From: Mucilaginibacter sp. UBA5151
Lineage (GTDB): Bacteria > Bacteroidota > Bacteroidia > Sphingobacteriales > Sphingobacteriaceae
Direction: 5' to 3'
Assembly: GCA_002413785.1 (NCBI GenBank)
Contig: DHXR01000046.1
Location: 53,044 to 117,043 of the forward strand
Length of the DNA: 64,000 nucleotides
Position numbers and translations under genes: made by a program. Numbering within the stretch: position 1 is the stretch's first letter; each line of letters begins with the position of its first letter. The notes under the pieces are model-generated. The model saw nothing but the letters and a program-made list of their open reading frames with translations. It made no database searches and was not told the DNA's origin. Below, piece after piece: positions 54,110 to 61,896 of this stretch.

Positions 54110-54409
54110 ATGTTCGACAAACTAATGCAGGCCCAGCAAAAAGCGGGCGAAGTAAAAAAAAGGCTGGACGGAATTACCGTTACAGGTATTGCCGAAGGCG
54201 GCAAAATTACTGTGAGCGCCAATGGCAATAAGGTGATACAGTCAATAGTAATTGATGAGGCTCTTATTAAAGATGGCGACAAGGAACAATTAGAGGAGCT
54301 GTTGGTAATTGCAGTAAACAAGGCAATGGAACAGGCTGATAACGTAAGCCAAAGCGAAATGGCCGCCATGACCAAAGAAATGTTTGGCGGTCTTGGCGGT
54401 TTGTTTTAA
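54110..54409 (+). CDS. YbaB/EbfC-family nucleoid-associated protein
   Basis: A 99-aa DNA-binding protein with MFDKLMQAQQKAGEVKKRLDG and GGKITVSANGNKVIQSIVIDE, matching YbaB dimers that bridge DNA. The C-terminal MFGGLGGLF is typical. ATG 54110 is selected; the 38 codons that could extend it upstream are word-array sequence. No dnaX or recR is adjacent, unlike in proteobacteria. Confidence 0.93.
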   Translation: MFDKLMQAQQKAGEVKKRLDGITVTGIAEGGKITVSANGNKVIQSIVIDEALIKDGDKEQLEELLVIAVNKAMEQADNVSQSEMAAMTKEMFGGLGGLF

Positions 54410-54447
54410 GGCCTTGAATTTGCATTGGGAAACTTATTATTAACATC

Positions 54448-54667
54448 TTTAGCGATTGAAAAATAGTGAACAAGGTGTGATTTATAGCCTGGCCCGTGCG
54501 GTTCCCCTCTTGAGAGGGGTGGAGGGGTGTGTTAATGAGCATATCGGCTAACACACCCCCGCCACAACACATCCGGGCGCGCCCCCTCTCAAGAGGGGAG
54601 TCGTCATAACCTGCATATTTTCAATTGATTGTAATTTTAATCATTAGAATTTTCAGTCGCTAAACAC
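54448..54667. mobile_element. 220-bp miniature inverted-repeat element, copy B
   Basis: The ends are TTTAGCGATTGAAA (54448-54461) and TTTCAGTCGCTAAACAC (54651-54667). The element is in the opposite orientation to copy A at 45898-46120 and matches it nearly base for base, including TAACACACCCCCGCCACAAC and GCGGTTCCCCTCTTGAGAGG. It follows ybaB. Confidence 0.75.
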
Positions 54668-54743
54668 ATTATTATTATTTTTTGCCTATTGGCGATAGAA
54701 TACCGAATTTTGAATGGTGTTGAAGTTGATCATCCCGGTGTTC

Positions 54744-54915
54744 AATGTCGTTTAGTTAAAGACCTGCCGGGTAATTGGCCTCACCTAAATCCTCTCCAAA
54801 GGAGAGGACTTAAACTGCGCTCCTTTTTAGAACCCTCTCCTTTGGAGAGGGCAGGGTGAGGCACCAGCTATTAAAGAATTTTAATCGTTGACTTTTACTT
54901 AACTAAACAAAATTG
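54744..54915. mobile_element. Possible miniature element with CAATGTCGTTTAGTTAA ends
   Basis: CAATGTCGTTTAGTTAA (54744) and TTAACTAAACAAAATTG (to 54915) are imperfect inverted ends. GTTTAGTTAA/TTAACTAAAC is exact. The interior has a nested palindrome, CCTCACC..CCTCTCCAAAGGAGAGG and CCTCTCCTTTGGAGAGGG..GGTGAGG (54779-54862). The end resembles that of the element at 21254 (CAATGTTATTAAGTTAA). No clear target duplication is seen. Confidence 0.45.
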
Positions 54916-54956
54916 ATCCGTTACCCGATATTCAAAACATTAAAAATCTATAACCT

Positions 54957-55634
54957 ATGAAAACTACCTATTACGGACATGCCTCTTTTGAACTGGAAGC
55001 AGGCGGTAAAAAATTATTGTTCGACCCATTTATTTCGCACAACCCACTTGCAAAGGCTATTGATGTGAATAGCCTGAAACCTGATTATATCCTCGTTTCC
55101 CACGGGCATGGCGATCATGTCGCTGATCTCGAAACCATCCAGAAAAACAGCGGCGCCACAGTGATATGCATTGCCGAGATTGCCGGCTGGCTTGGCAACA
55201 AAGGGATTGAAAATGCACATGGTATGAATATTGGCGGCGGGTACGATTTTGATTTCGGACGGGTGAAAATGGTATATGCGCTGCATTCCAGTTCGATGCC
55301 TGATGGCGCCTACGGCGGCAGCCCCGCCGGGTTCGTGATCTATGCAGACGGCAAGAAAATATATTATTCGGGAGATACGGCGTTAACGATGGACATGAAA
55401 TTACTGGCCGATGAAAACCTCGACTGGGCATACCTCCCGCTTGGCGATAACTATACTATGGGTGCGGATGATGCCATAAAAGCAGCCGGTTTTATCAACT
55501 GCAAAAATATTATCGGTATGCATTATGATACCTTCCCTGTTATTAAAATTGATAAAAGCGAAGTCAGGAAAAAATTTGAATCTGCCGGCCTTAATTTGAA
55601 ATTATTGGCGATCGGTGAAAGTTTAACGTTATAA
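54957..55634 (+). CDS. UPF0173-type metal-dependent hydrolase (metallo-beta-lactamase fold)
   Basis: A 225-aa MBL-fold enzyme. TYYGHASFELEAGGKKLLFDPF opens the fold. HGHGDHVADLE is the HxHxDH metal motif; YYSGDTAL gives the bridging Asp, and IGMHYDTFPVI the last His. UPF0173 members hydrolyse unknown substrates in the cytoplasm. It is monocistronic, and the downstream intergenic region is rich in repeats. Confidence 0.92.
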   Translation: MKTTYYGHASFELEAGGKKLLFDPFISHNPLAKAIDVNSLKPDYILVSHGHGDHVADLETIQKNSGATVICIAEIAGWLGNKGIENAHGMNIGGGYDFDFGRVKMVYALHSSSMPDGAYGGSPAGFVIYADGKKIYYSGDTALTMDMKLLADENLDWAYLPLGDNYTMGADDAIKAAGFINCKNIIGMHYDTFPVIKIDKSEVRKKFESAGLNLKLLAIGESLTL

Positions 55635-55687
55635 ATCAAGAAAAAGCGACCTTGGTTGGGTGCAAGTCAACAACTGTCTGATACCAA

Positions 55688-55803
55688 ACGTTCCTATGGA
55701 ACGTGAAAATCGTCTTTATATGTTTTTCTACTAACCAGCCGTCCTTATGGATGTTTGGTCGGTAGAAAATGAAAAATAGAAGCTTCATGTTCCATCGGAA
55801 CAT
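55688..55803. repeat. REP-like palindromes (ACGTTCC-TAT-GGAACGT type)
   Basis: ACGTTCC/GGAACGT (55688-55704) and ATGTTCC/GGAACAT (55787-55803) flank a degenerate pair, CGTCCTTATGGATG (55740-55753). ACCAAACG and CTAACCAGCC precede the first two, as in other Bacteroidota intergenic repeats. An open frame on the minus strand here is not coding. Confidence 0.6.
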
Positions 55804-55838
55804 TTCGTGATTCGCGACATTTTGATTTAGCCTTCCCC

Positions 55839-55869
55839 TTGCAATTCTCCCCAAAATTCACCATATTTG
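55839..55869 (+). promoter_or_regulatory. Putative promoter of the palindrome-array locus
   Basis: TTGC (55839-55842), then 20 nt, then CATATTTG (55862-55869): one mismatch to TAnnTTTG in the -7 element. Spacing and flanks (CCCCTTGC) are the same as at 51276-51310, the other copy. The next 150 bp lead to the palindrome array without a protein gene. Confidence 0.4.
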
Positions 55870-56023
55870 ACTAAACCCCACACCCTTTTATTTTACCAGG
55901 CAGATCAGCAAAATAAACCGCTGCAAGCTCTTTTTTTCAACCATTTTTGGGATATTCTTTGACATTTTAACCGTATTTTATTGATATGCAGTTATTTATG
56001 CAATATTGACCCTTAAAAATTAC

Positions 56024-56175
56024 GAGGAGCTAAACGCGTTTAGCTCCTCAAACGGTGAAAATTACGGGGAGCTAAACGCATTTAGCTTCTCAAACGGCAA
56101 AATTTACGGGGAGCTAAACGCATTTAGCTCCTCAAACCGAAAAAATCACGAGGGGCTAAACCCATTTAGCCCCTC
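56024..56175 (+). repeat. Four 26-bp palindromes at exact 42-bp spacing
   Basis: The units start at 56024, 56066, 56108 and 56150. Unit 1 is a perfect palindrome of half-site GAGGAGCTAAACG. Unit 4 keeps pairing by a paired change (GAGGGGC with GCCCCTC). Spacers are 16 nt and alike (AAACGGTGAAAATTAC, AAACGGCAAAATTTAC, AAACCGAAAAAATCAC). 42 bp is four B-DNA turns. It could be an ordered protein-binding array or, if transcribed, four hairpins in a non-coding RNA. It lies between the convergent metal-dependent hydrolase and moxR. Confidence 0.8.
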
Positions 56176-56244
56176 GTAATTTGGGAAATCATTAAGTTTT
56201 TGAGGGGGATACGGCGTAAAAGACGCGGGGAGTTAGTCTGAAGT

Positions 56245-56355
56245 CCTGAGTTAAGGAGAATGCTTTTTTTTAGTGCGTTTACCCTCTTTCTGCCGTAGGC
56301 AAAGAGAGGGTAAAATAGTATTTATTTAAAATATTTTTCCTTAACTTAATGACAC
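56245..56355. repeat. Possible truncated miniature-element end
   Basis: TTTTTCCTTAACTTAATGAC (56334-56353) matches the right end of the element at 21254-21526; GAGTTAAGGAGAA (56249-56261) may be the degraded left end. Between them TACCCTCTTT/AAAGAGAGGGTA forms a hairpin (56280-56312) that could terminate moxR transcription. Confidence 0.4.
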
Positions 56356-56411
56356 CGGGAATCAGCCTGATGTCTTGGTTTAAAAACAGCTACAGACTTC
56401 CGACTCAAGAC

Positions 56412-57374
56412 TTAAAACAACTGTTCAATAATATCATCTGTTGACAACCCTTCAGCTTCGGCGTGGTAGCTGCGCACAAGGCGGTGCCTTAATATGGGCT
56501 TGGCTATGGCCTGTACATCTTCAATATCGGGAGAGTATTTTCCGTTGATAACGGCATGGCATTTGGCGCCCAATACCAGGAATTGCGATGCACGGGGACC
56601 TGCACCCCAGTTAAGCAGACGTTTAACCTGCGGCGCGGCATGTTCGCCGCCCGGACGGGTTTTTGCTACCAGCTTTACTGCGTATTCAAGCACATTATCG
56701 GCAACCGGTATATTCCTTACCAGGTGCTGAAAATATATGATCTGTTCGGCATTTAAAAGCTTGTTAACGTCGGCATGTTTGCTGCTTGTTGTATTTTTAA
56801 CTACCTGTAATTCTTCTTTGAAGCTCGGGTAATTTAAAGCCACATTAAACATAAAACGATCAAGCTGTGCTTCGGGTAAAGGGTAGGTACCCTCCTGCTC
56901 AATCGGGTTTTGGGTGGCTAAAACAAAAAATGGTTGCGCCAGTTTGTGGGTAATGCCCGCAGTCGTAACCGCTTTTTCCTGCATGGCTTCCAGCAGGGCG
57001 GCCTGCGTTTTTGGCGGTGTACGGTTAATTTCATCGGCAAGGATGATATTTGCAAAAACCGGGCCTGGTATAAATTTAAAATTCCTGTCTTCACCTAATA
57101 TTTCGGAGCCGATAATATCTGATGGCATCAGGTCGGGGGTAAACTGTATGCGTTTAAAATCGAGATCAAGCACCTGCGCCACCGTTTGTACCAGCAAGGT
57201 TTTTGCCAATCCCGGAACACCCACCAGCAAACAATGCCCGTTGCTGAAAATAGAGATCAGCACAAATTTAACCACCTCTTCCTGACCGATAATAACTTTA
57301 CCTATTTCGGCGGTAATTTGCTGATAGGCCTGCCTTAAAGCGTCAGCGGCTTCCACGTCCGGGCTGTGTTGCAT
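56412..57374 (-). CDS. MoxR-family AAA+ ATPase
   Basis: A 320-aa MoxR ATPase: Walker A GVPGLAKTLL (about 58), Walker B IILADEINRTPPKTQAALLEAMQE, sensor ATQNPIEQEGTYPLPEAQLDRF. MoxR proteins act as chaperones for metal or cofactor insertion, often with VWA-domain partners, none of which is in the window. It starts 3 bp after the surA-like gene on the same strand, so the two form an operon. Confidence 0.93.
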   Translation of the reverse strand: MQHSPDVEAADALRQAYQQITAEIGKVIIGQEEVVKFVLISIFSNGHCLLVGVPGLAKTLLVQTVAQVLDLDFKRIQFTPDLMPSDIIGSEILGEDRNFKFIPGPVFANIILADEINRTPPKTQAALLEAMQEKAVTTAGITHKLAQPFFVLATQNPIEQEGTYPLPEAQLDRFMFNVALNYPSFKEELQVVKNTTSSKHADVNKLLNAEQIIYFQHLVRNIPVADNVLEYAVKLVAKTRPGGEHAAPQVKRLLNWGAGPRASQFLVLGAKCHAVINGKYSPDIEDVQAIAKPILRHRLVRSYHAEAEGLSTDDIIEQLF

Positions 57375-57377
57375 GTT

Positions 57378-58778
57378 TTAAGGTTTAACTTCTGCAGTAG
57401 TTTCAGGGGTCGACCATCCTTTTAAAGTAGGGCACGACAGATACTGAGGGTCAATTCTGATATATGTTTTTTTTCTCTTTTTCTGGAACCACTCGCTTAT
57501 TGTACGGTTGATCTTATCGCTAGTGGCATATTCTTTTATTTTCGGATAGTCCTGCTCCAGGTTAGCTTTGTGCGGGCTGGCAGTGGATTTCAGGTATAAT
57601 ATTTTATAACTCTTTTTCCCGTCCTGTCCGGTAAATAATTGTGGTTTCGAGATGCTGCCTACTTTCATGGTATCGGTAGTAAGCGCCACCTGCGGGTCGA
57701 GCCTGTCAGTAGGGATATGGGTGGTCCGGGTTTCAACATTATCAGCGTTTAAAAGCATCCCGCCATTATATTTAGTGTCTTTATTGTCAGAGTAATAGGC
57801 CGCCGCAGTCGAAAAATCTATCCTCTTGCTATTTATCATATTAGTTATCAACAGGTCATAAACGCTGTCGGCTTTCGCTTTCGCCCTGTCTAAGCTGCCG
57901 GGGGTAGTTGCCGGTGCAATTAAAATATGGCGCACGTGTACCTGCTCACCTCTCCGCTCAATTACCTGCAAAAAGTGAAAGCCAAAATCAGATTCAAATA
58001 CCGGCGAATATTCGCCCGCTTTTAACTTAAAGGCCCATGCCGAAAATTCTTTCACAAATGTACTCCGGTCATTAAAACCAAGATCGCCACCCTGCGGGGC
58101 CGAACCCGGGTCCTGTGAATAAAGGCGCGCCAATGCGCCAAAATCCTCACCGCCTTTAACCCTCTTCAGCAAATCTTCTGCTTTTTGCTTGTAGGCTTCT
58201 TTTTCGGCAGGGTTAAGTTTGGGGTTAAATACTATCTCTCCAACTTCTACTTCTTTATTAAAAGTAGGTAAGCTATCCTTTGATATTTTGTTAAAAAACT
58301 TTTTAACGTCTTCGGGCGTTGTATTTACGTTAGTTGTGATTTTTTGCTGCATTTTCTGGGCCACCAGTTCTTCCTTAAGATCCGGGCGAATCTCGTCCTT
58401 ATACTGTATAACCGACCGGCCTAAAAACTGTTCAAGCTTATCTTCTCCGCCTGCCCTTTGTATCATTCCCCGCATACGGCGTTCAACGTCGGCGTCAACC
58501 TCATCTTCTTTCACATCAATACTGTCAATAATTGCCTGTGCCGCTAATAGTTTTTGCGTTAGCAAGCCCTGTAGTATCTGGCATTTAATATCCGGGTTTG
58601 GCTGATTGCCCTGTGCAAGGTACGATGCATATTTTAATTCAATATCTGATTGCAGTATAATGCTGCTGCCCACCACGCCGGCAATTTTATCCAGTGTATG
58701 GGTACGCGTTTGTGCCTTTACTACAGATATAAATAAAATAATACTTAAAATGGCTGTCCCAAACTTTCTCATGTACAT
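57378..58778 (-). CDS. SurA-like periplasmic peptidyl-prolyl isomerase
   Basis: A 466-aa exported chaperone for outer-membrane proteins. The signal peptide is about 1-22 (ILFISVVKAQ). The SurA N-terminal domain is DKIAGVVGSSIILQSDIEL, followed by two parvulin domains, the first at about 175-275 (GGEDFGALARLYSQDPGSAPQGGDLGF) and the second degenerate at about 280-390. ATG 58778 or 58772 can serve as start. In Bacteroidota it often precedes moxR. Confidence 0.92.
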   Translation of the reverse strand: MYMRKFGTAILSIILFISVVKAQTRTHTLDKIAGVVGSSIILQSDIELKYASYLAQGNQPNPDIKCQILQGLLTQKLLAAQAIIDSIDVKEDEVDADVERRMRGMIQRAGGEDKLEQFLGRSVIQYKDEIRPDLKEELVAQKMQQKITTNVNTTPEDVKKFFNKISKDSLPTFNKEVEVGEIVFNPKLNPAEKEAYKQKAEDLLKRVKGGEDFGALARLYSQDPGSAPQGGDLGFNDRSTFVKEFSAWAFKLKAGEYSPVFESDFGFHFLQVIERRGEQVHVRHILIAPATTPGSLDRAKAKADSVYDLLITNMINSKRIDFSTAAAYYSDNKDTKYNGGMLLNADNVETRTTHIPTDRLDPQVALTTDTMKVGSISKPQLFTGQDGKKSYKILYLKSTASPHKANLEQDYPKIKEYATSDKINRTISEWFQKKRKKTYIRIDPQYLSCPTLKGWSTPETTAEVKP

Positions 58779-58990
58779 TGTATGTGTTAATTACGCTCTC
58801 CCGAAACATCGGGGTTAAAAGTCACGAATTTCGGTAAAATTTATGAATTATAGCCGCATAAATCGCCTGATTTAATTTATACCAGCTATAATTGTGCGAA
58901 TATGCCGATAATGCTTCAAACTGTTTAAGTACTTTTGGTTAAAATTTGTTAAATACTGCTTCTTCCTTCCGGGAGGCTTACAATTTATAT

Positions 58991-59494
58991 ATGAAAGTTG
59001 AAAACCCCATTGCGTTTAGTTTGATAATGAATGAAGGTCTTTACCTGCTTGATAAAGACAAAACCCTGCCTGCTCCTGATACAGCCCCCCCGCCGGTTGA
59101 GGAAAAACAACCGGATAATTTTAATTTCATGGGGGGCAACAAAAAAAACTTCCTTGTTATTGGGTATTATCCTGAACTGGAGACTATTGAGGACAAGCAT
59201 TTTATAGCCCTGGATAGTATCATAAGACGTTTGGGTTATAGTTTGGACGACACGGCGATTTTTAACATTGCAAAATACACGGGTGCAACCATTCAGCAAT
59301 TGACGGATTTTTTTAAACCGCAAAAATTACTATTGCTCGGCCGGCAGGCGCTGCCTGTGGGCATCGGGCAGCTTACACTTAACAAACCGCAGAAATTAAA
59401 TAATTGCCAAACCTTGTTAAGTTTCAGTTTTGATGAGATGATGGAAAACAATGAAAATAAAAAAGCATTTTGGGAACAAATGAAACAACTGTAA
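58991..59494 (+). CDS. Hypothetical protein upstream of rdgB
   Basis: A 167-aa protein I do not recognise with confidence. VIGYYPELETIEDKHFIALDSIIRRLG and FFKPQKLLLLGRQALPVGIGQ suggest a small alpha/beta fold. The LLLLGRQALP-type segment recalls HolD-like (DNA polymerase III psi) proteins, but the evidence is weak. ATG 58991 is chosen over a TTG in an upstream TTTG motif. Its stop overlaps the rdgB start (TAATG), so the two are translated together. Confidence 0.6.
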   Translation: MKVENPIAFSLIMNEGLYLLDKDKTLPAPDTAPPPVEEKQPDNFNFMGGNKKNFLVIGYYPELETIEDKHFIALDSIIRRLGYSLDDTAIFNIAKYTGATIQQLTDFFKPQKLLLLGRQALPVGIGQLTLNKPQKLNNCQTLLSFSFDEMMENNENKKAFWEQMKQL

Positions 59495-60090
59495 TGCAGC
59501 AATTGGTTTTTGCGAGCAATAACAGGCACAAAATACAGGAGGTTGCCGCTAAAATTGACGGAGGTATAAAATTATTAAGCCTGGATGATATTGGCTGCTT
59601 TGATGATATTGCCGAAACCGGGTTAACTTTCAGTGAAAATGCCTCTGTAAAAAGCAATTATATCTATAATAAGTACCATCTGAATTGTATTGGGGACGAC
59701 AGCGGCCTGGAGGTTGATGCTTTGAACATGGAACCGGGCGTTTTTTCAGCGCGGTATGCCGGGAAACATGGCGACCATGAGGCCAATATGGATAAAGTGC
59801 TCGAAAAATTAGTGCAATCGGCCAACCGCAAGGCGCGTTTCCGTACCGTGATCTCATTGATATGGAATGGCGCGGAGCATTTTTTTGAAGGAACAGTTGA
59901 AGGCCTTATCCGCTATGAACGTGCCGGCGCCCGGGGTTTTGGTTACGACCCTATCTTTCAGCCAGATGGCTATGATATAACTTTTGCTGAAATGAGCTTG
60001 GACGAAAAAAACAGGGTTAGCCACCGGGCAAAGGCGGTAGAAAAGCTGGTAGCTTTTTTAAAATCGGTTGAAGTCGGTCGGCAGTTGTAG
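59494..60090 (+). CDS. rdgB: XTP/dITP diphosphatase
   Basis: A 198-aa RdgB/HAM1 pyrophosphatase removing non-canonical purine nucleotides. It has QQLVFASNNRHKIQEVAAK, the substrate motif GDDSGLEVDAL, GVFSARYAG, GYDPIFQPDG and the final SHRAKAVEKL. ATG 59494 fits the family; the extra codons upstream (GTNETTV) belong to the previous gene's end. Confidence 0.96.
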   Translation: MQQLVFASNNRHKIQEVAAKIDGGIKLLSLDDIGCFDDIAETGLTFSENASVKSNYIYNKYHLNCIGDDSGLEVDALNMEPGVFSARYAGKHGDHEANMDKVLEKLVQSANRKARFRTVISLIWNGAEHFFEGTVEGLIRYERAGARGFGYDPIFQPDGYDITFAEMSLDEKNRVSHRAKAVEKLVAFLKSVEVGRQL

Positions 60091-60137
60091 TTTTAGGATG
60101 GTTTTTTCACTCACGGGGCAAAGATAAGGGGAATTTA

Positions 60138-60208
60138 GGTGAAAGCTAAAAGCAGAAAGACCAAAGCAAATTAAAAAAGCTTTAAGCTTTGTGCTTTCGG
60201 CTTTTACC
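60138..60208. repeat. Word-array hairpin (GAAAGCTAAAAGCAGAAAG type)
   Basis: GTGAAAGCTAAAAGCAGAAA (60141) pairs with AGCTTTGTGCTTTCGGCTTTTACC (60184-60207, partial). It lies between the convergent ends of rdgB and nadD. It is the same word that encodes the lipoprotein leader at 45723-45835. Confidence 0.65.
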
Positions 60209-60776
60209 TGTACAAATGCTTACTCTCAATAAATTCCAAAACCACATCGGGCACAAAATATTGCACATTCTTTTTCTGTGCGATAGACTGGCGGATAAAT
60301 GAGGCCGACAGTTCCATCAGGGGCGTCATGGTGATTGTTACGGAGGGGTGTGTCGCCAGGTCGGTATTTTCATAGCCCGGACGCGGGTAAACATAGATCC
60401 TGTAATCGCGCAATATTAGCTTATAGTTTTTCCATTTTGGTAAAGATACCAGGTTATCCGACCCCATAATGAGCGCAAATTCATGCTGCGGGTACTTTTC
60501 TTTTAAATGGGTAAGGGTGTCAATGGTATAAGATGGCTGAGGCAGCTTTAGTTCCACATCGCTCACCTCCAGTTTAACCGAGTTATCGGTAGCCAGTTTG
60601 GCCATTTCCAGGCGGTCGTAGGTATTTACCAGGTCATTATACTTTTTTAAGGGGTTTTGGGGCGACACCACCAGCCAAACTTTATCGAGCGTGGTATAGT
60701 TGGCCATATAATTTGCAATAATTAAATGGCCGATATGGATAGGGTTAAATGAACCGAATAGTAGTCCTATTTTCAT
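60204..60776 (-). CDS. nadD: Nicotinate-nucleotide adenylyltransferase
   Basis: A 190-aa enzyme forming nicotinate adenine dinucleotide in NAD synthesis. The nucleotidyl-transferase HxGH motif is in GSFNPIHIGHLIIANYM; MGSDNLVSLPKWKNY and the late LSASFIRQSIAQ (ISSTxIR motif) are present. It is the last gene of the yicC-gmk-(IVP)-nadD series. Confidence 0.96.
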   Translation of the reverse strand: MKIGLLFGSFNPIHIGHLIIANYMANYTTLDKVWLVVSPQNPLKKYNDLVNTYDRLEMAKLATDNSVKLEVSDVELKLPQPSYTIDTLTHLKEKYPQHEFALIMGSDNLVSLPKWKNYKLILRDYRIYVYPRPGYENTDLATHPSVTITMTPLMELSASFIRQSIAQKKNVQYFVPDVVLEFIESKHLYR

Positions 60777-60777
60777 C

Positions 60778-61229
60778 AGTTGGCAGTTTTTAGTTGGCAG
60801 TTGGCAATCGGATTTAAAGCCTTATCCGGCACCAAACTTTCCGGGGTTATCAATCATGTATTGAACAATTCGTCCGATCTCGTCAGACAGTGCATGTAGT
60901 CTATCAAAAACTTCTTTGGAAATATAATTACACTCTTTTGCAAATTCCAGCCACCCCTGGGTTTCGCTGTTTTCCATATCTGCATCTGTTAGTTTACTCA
61001 CAAAATGATTAGGATATCTACGCTTGCGGTATGCTTCGATGGTGCAAATATTGGTGGAACGCGAGGAACGGCGAATCTGGTCTGTCAGGGAATATATTTC
61101 TTCTTTAGGGAACTGCTTGGTAACTATGAAGATTTCCATAGCAAGAACAAAGCTTTTTTTATATAAAACTAAATCCTTATAGGTACCCATTTTAAAACTT
61201 TGCTAACTGCAAACTAAAAACTGCAAACT
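60778..61229. repeat. Word arrays flanking the 23S-IVP-type gene in inverted orientation
   Basis: TTGGCAGTTTTTAGTTGGCA and GTTGGCAATC (60780-60810) on one side, and CTAACTGCAAACTAAAAACT and GCAAACTAATC (61205-61232) on the other, are inverted copies of the same AGTTTGCAGTTTTTAG word. The gene occupies the place of the usual short hairpin spacer. Confidence 0.6.
60822..61190 (-). CDS. Four-helix-bundle protein of the 23S rRNA intervening-sequence (IVP) family
   Basis: A 122-aa protein with the family pattern YKDLVLYKKSFVLAMEIFIVTKQFPKEE..LTDQIRRSSRSTNICTIEA, a pentameric four-helix bundle fold. The family is found in 23S rRNA intervening sequences and widely elsewhere. Its function is unproven, but basic residues suggest nucleic-acid contact; the retroelement accessory protein Avd is a distant relative. 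It sits between gmk and nadD, flanked by inverted word arrays, and may be an insertion. Confidence 0.88.
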   Translation of the reverse strand: MGTYKDLVLYKKSFVLAMEIFIVTKQFPKEEIYSLTDQIRRSSRSTNICTIEAYRKRRYPNHFVSKLTDADMENSETQGWLEFAKECNYISKEVFDRLHALSDEIGRIVQYMIDNPGKFGAG

Positions 61230-61803
61230 AATCCTGTGCGATAAAGTTCCTAACCAACGCCTCAGCTTCATCACATGCGGTTTGAAGATCGTGATTTTTT
61301 AGGATAATATCAAATTGCGGGGCATAATTCAATTCTTTTTCTGCTTTTATAAACCGTTCCTTCAGTTTTTCGGCAGAATCGGTACCCCTGCCGGTCAAGC
61401 GTTCGATGAGTACTTCCAATGATGGTGGCTGCACAAATATTGCCAGCGCATCGCCATCGTATTTGCGTTTAAGGTGCAGGCCGCCTTCCACATCAATGTC
61501 AAATATCACGGTTTTTCCTTTTTGCCAGATCCGTTCAATTTCGGTACGCAGCGTGCCGTAAAATGTCCCTGTGTAAACCTCTTCAAATTCAACAAATTGC
61601 TTTCTTGCAATTCTGTGTAAAAACTCCTGTTTACTTATAAAATAGTAGTCTTTTCCGTTTTGTTCATCGCCGCGGGGTTTCCTTGTGGTTGCCGAAATTG
61701 AAAACTCAAGTTCGGGTATTTTTGTAAGCAGATGCTGTACAATGGTAGTTTTACCCGCCCCTGATGGCGCTGAAAATATGATGAGTTTCCCGTTAGTGTT
61801 CAT
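61228..61803 (-). CDS. gmk: Guanylate kinase
   Basis: A 191-aa GMP kinase. The P-loop FSAPSGAGKTTIVQHLL is near the N-terminus; FSISATTRKPRGDEQNGKDYYF binds GMP, and DIDVEGGLHLKRK is the central loop. The ATG lies within a word array that continues upstream to the yicC stop. Confidence 0.96.
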   Translation of the reverse strand: MNTNGKLIIFSAPSGAGKTTIVQHLLTKIPELEFSISATTRKPRGDEQNGKDYYFISKQEFLHRIARKQFVEFEEVYTGTFYGTLRTEIERIWQKGKTVIFDIDVEGGLHLKRKYDGDALAIFVQPPSLEVLIERLTGRGTDSAEKLKERFIKAEKELNYAPQFDIILKNHDLQTACDEAEALVRNFIAQD

Positions 61804-61896
61804 AGTTCATGGTTCATAGTTCATAGTATTGGGTTATAGTTTAGACTTGCATTTTTTCAGCCATGAACTATGAACCATCAACTATGAACTATAGTA
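61800..61896. repeat. Word-array hairpin (TTCATAGTTCATGG type)
   Basis: GTTCATAGTTCATGGTTCAT and AGTTCATAGTATT (61800-61830) pair with CATGAACTATGAACCATCAA and ACTATGAACTATAG (61862-61895). It covers both the gmk start codon and the last codon of yicC. Confidence 0.75.

Noticed and set aside
55636..55854. 72-aa minus-strand frame
   Set aside because: It covers REP-like palindromes (ACGTTCC/GGAACGT) and has no protein character.
56024..56175. CRISPR array
   Set aside because: The repeats are full palindromes and the 16-nt spacers are variants of one another, not unique; no cas gene is present.
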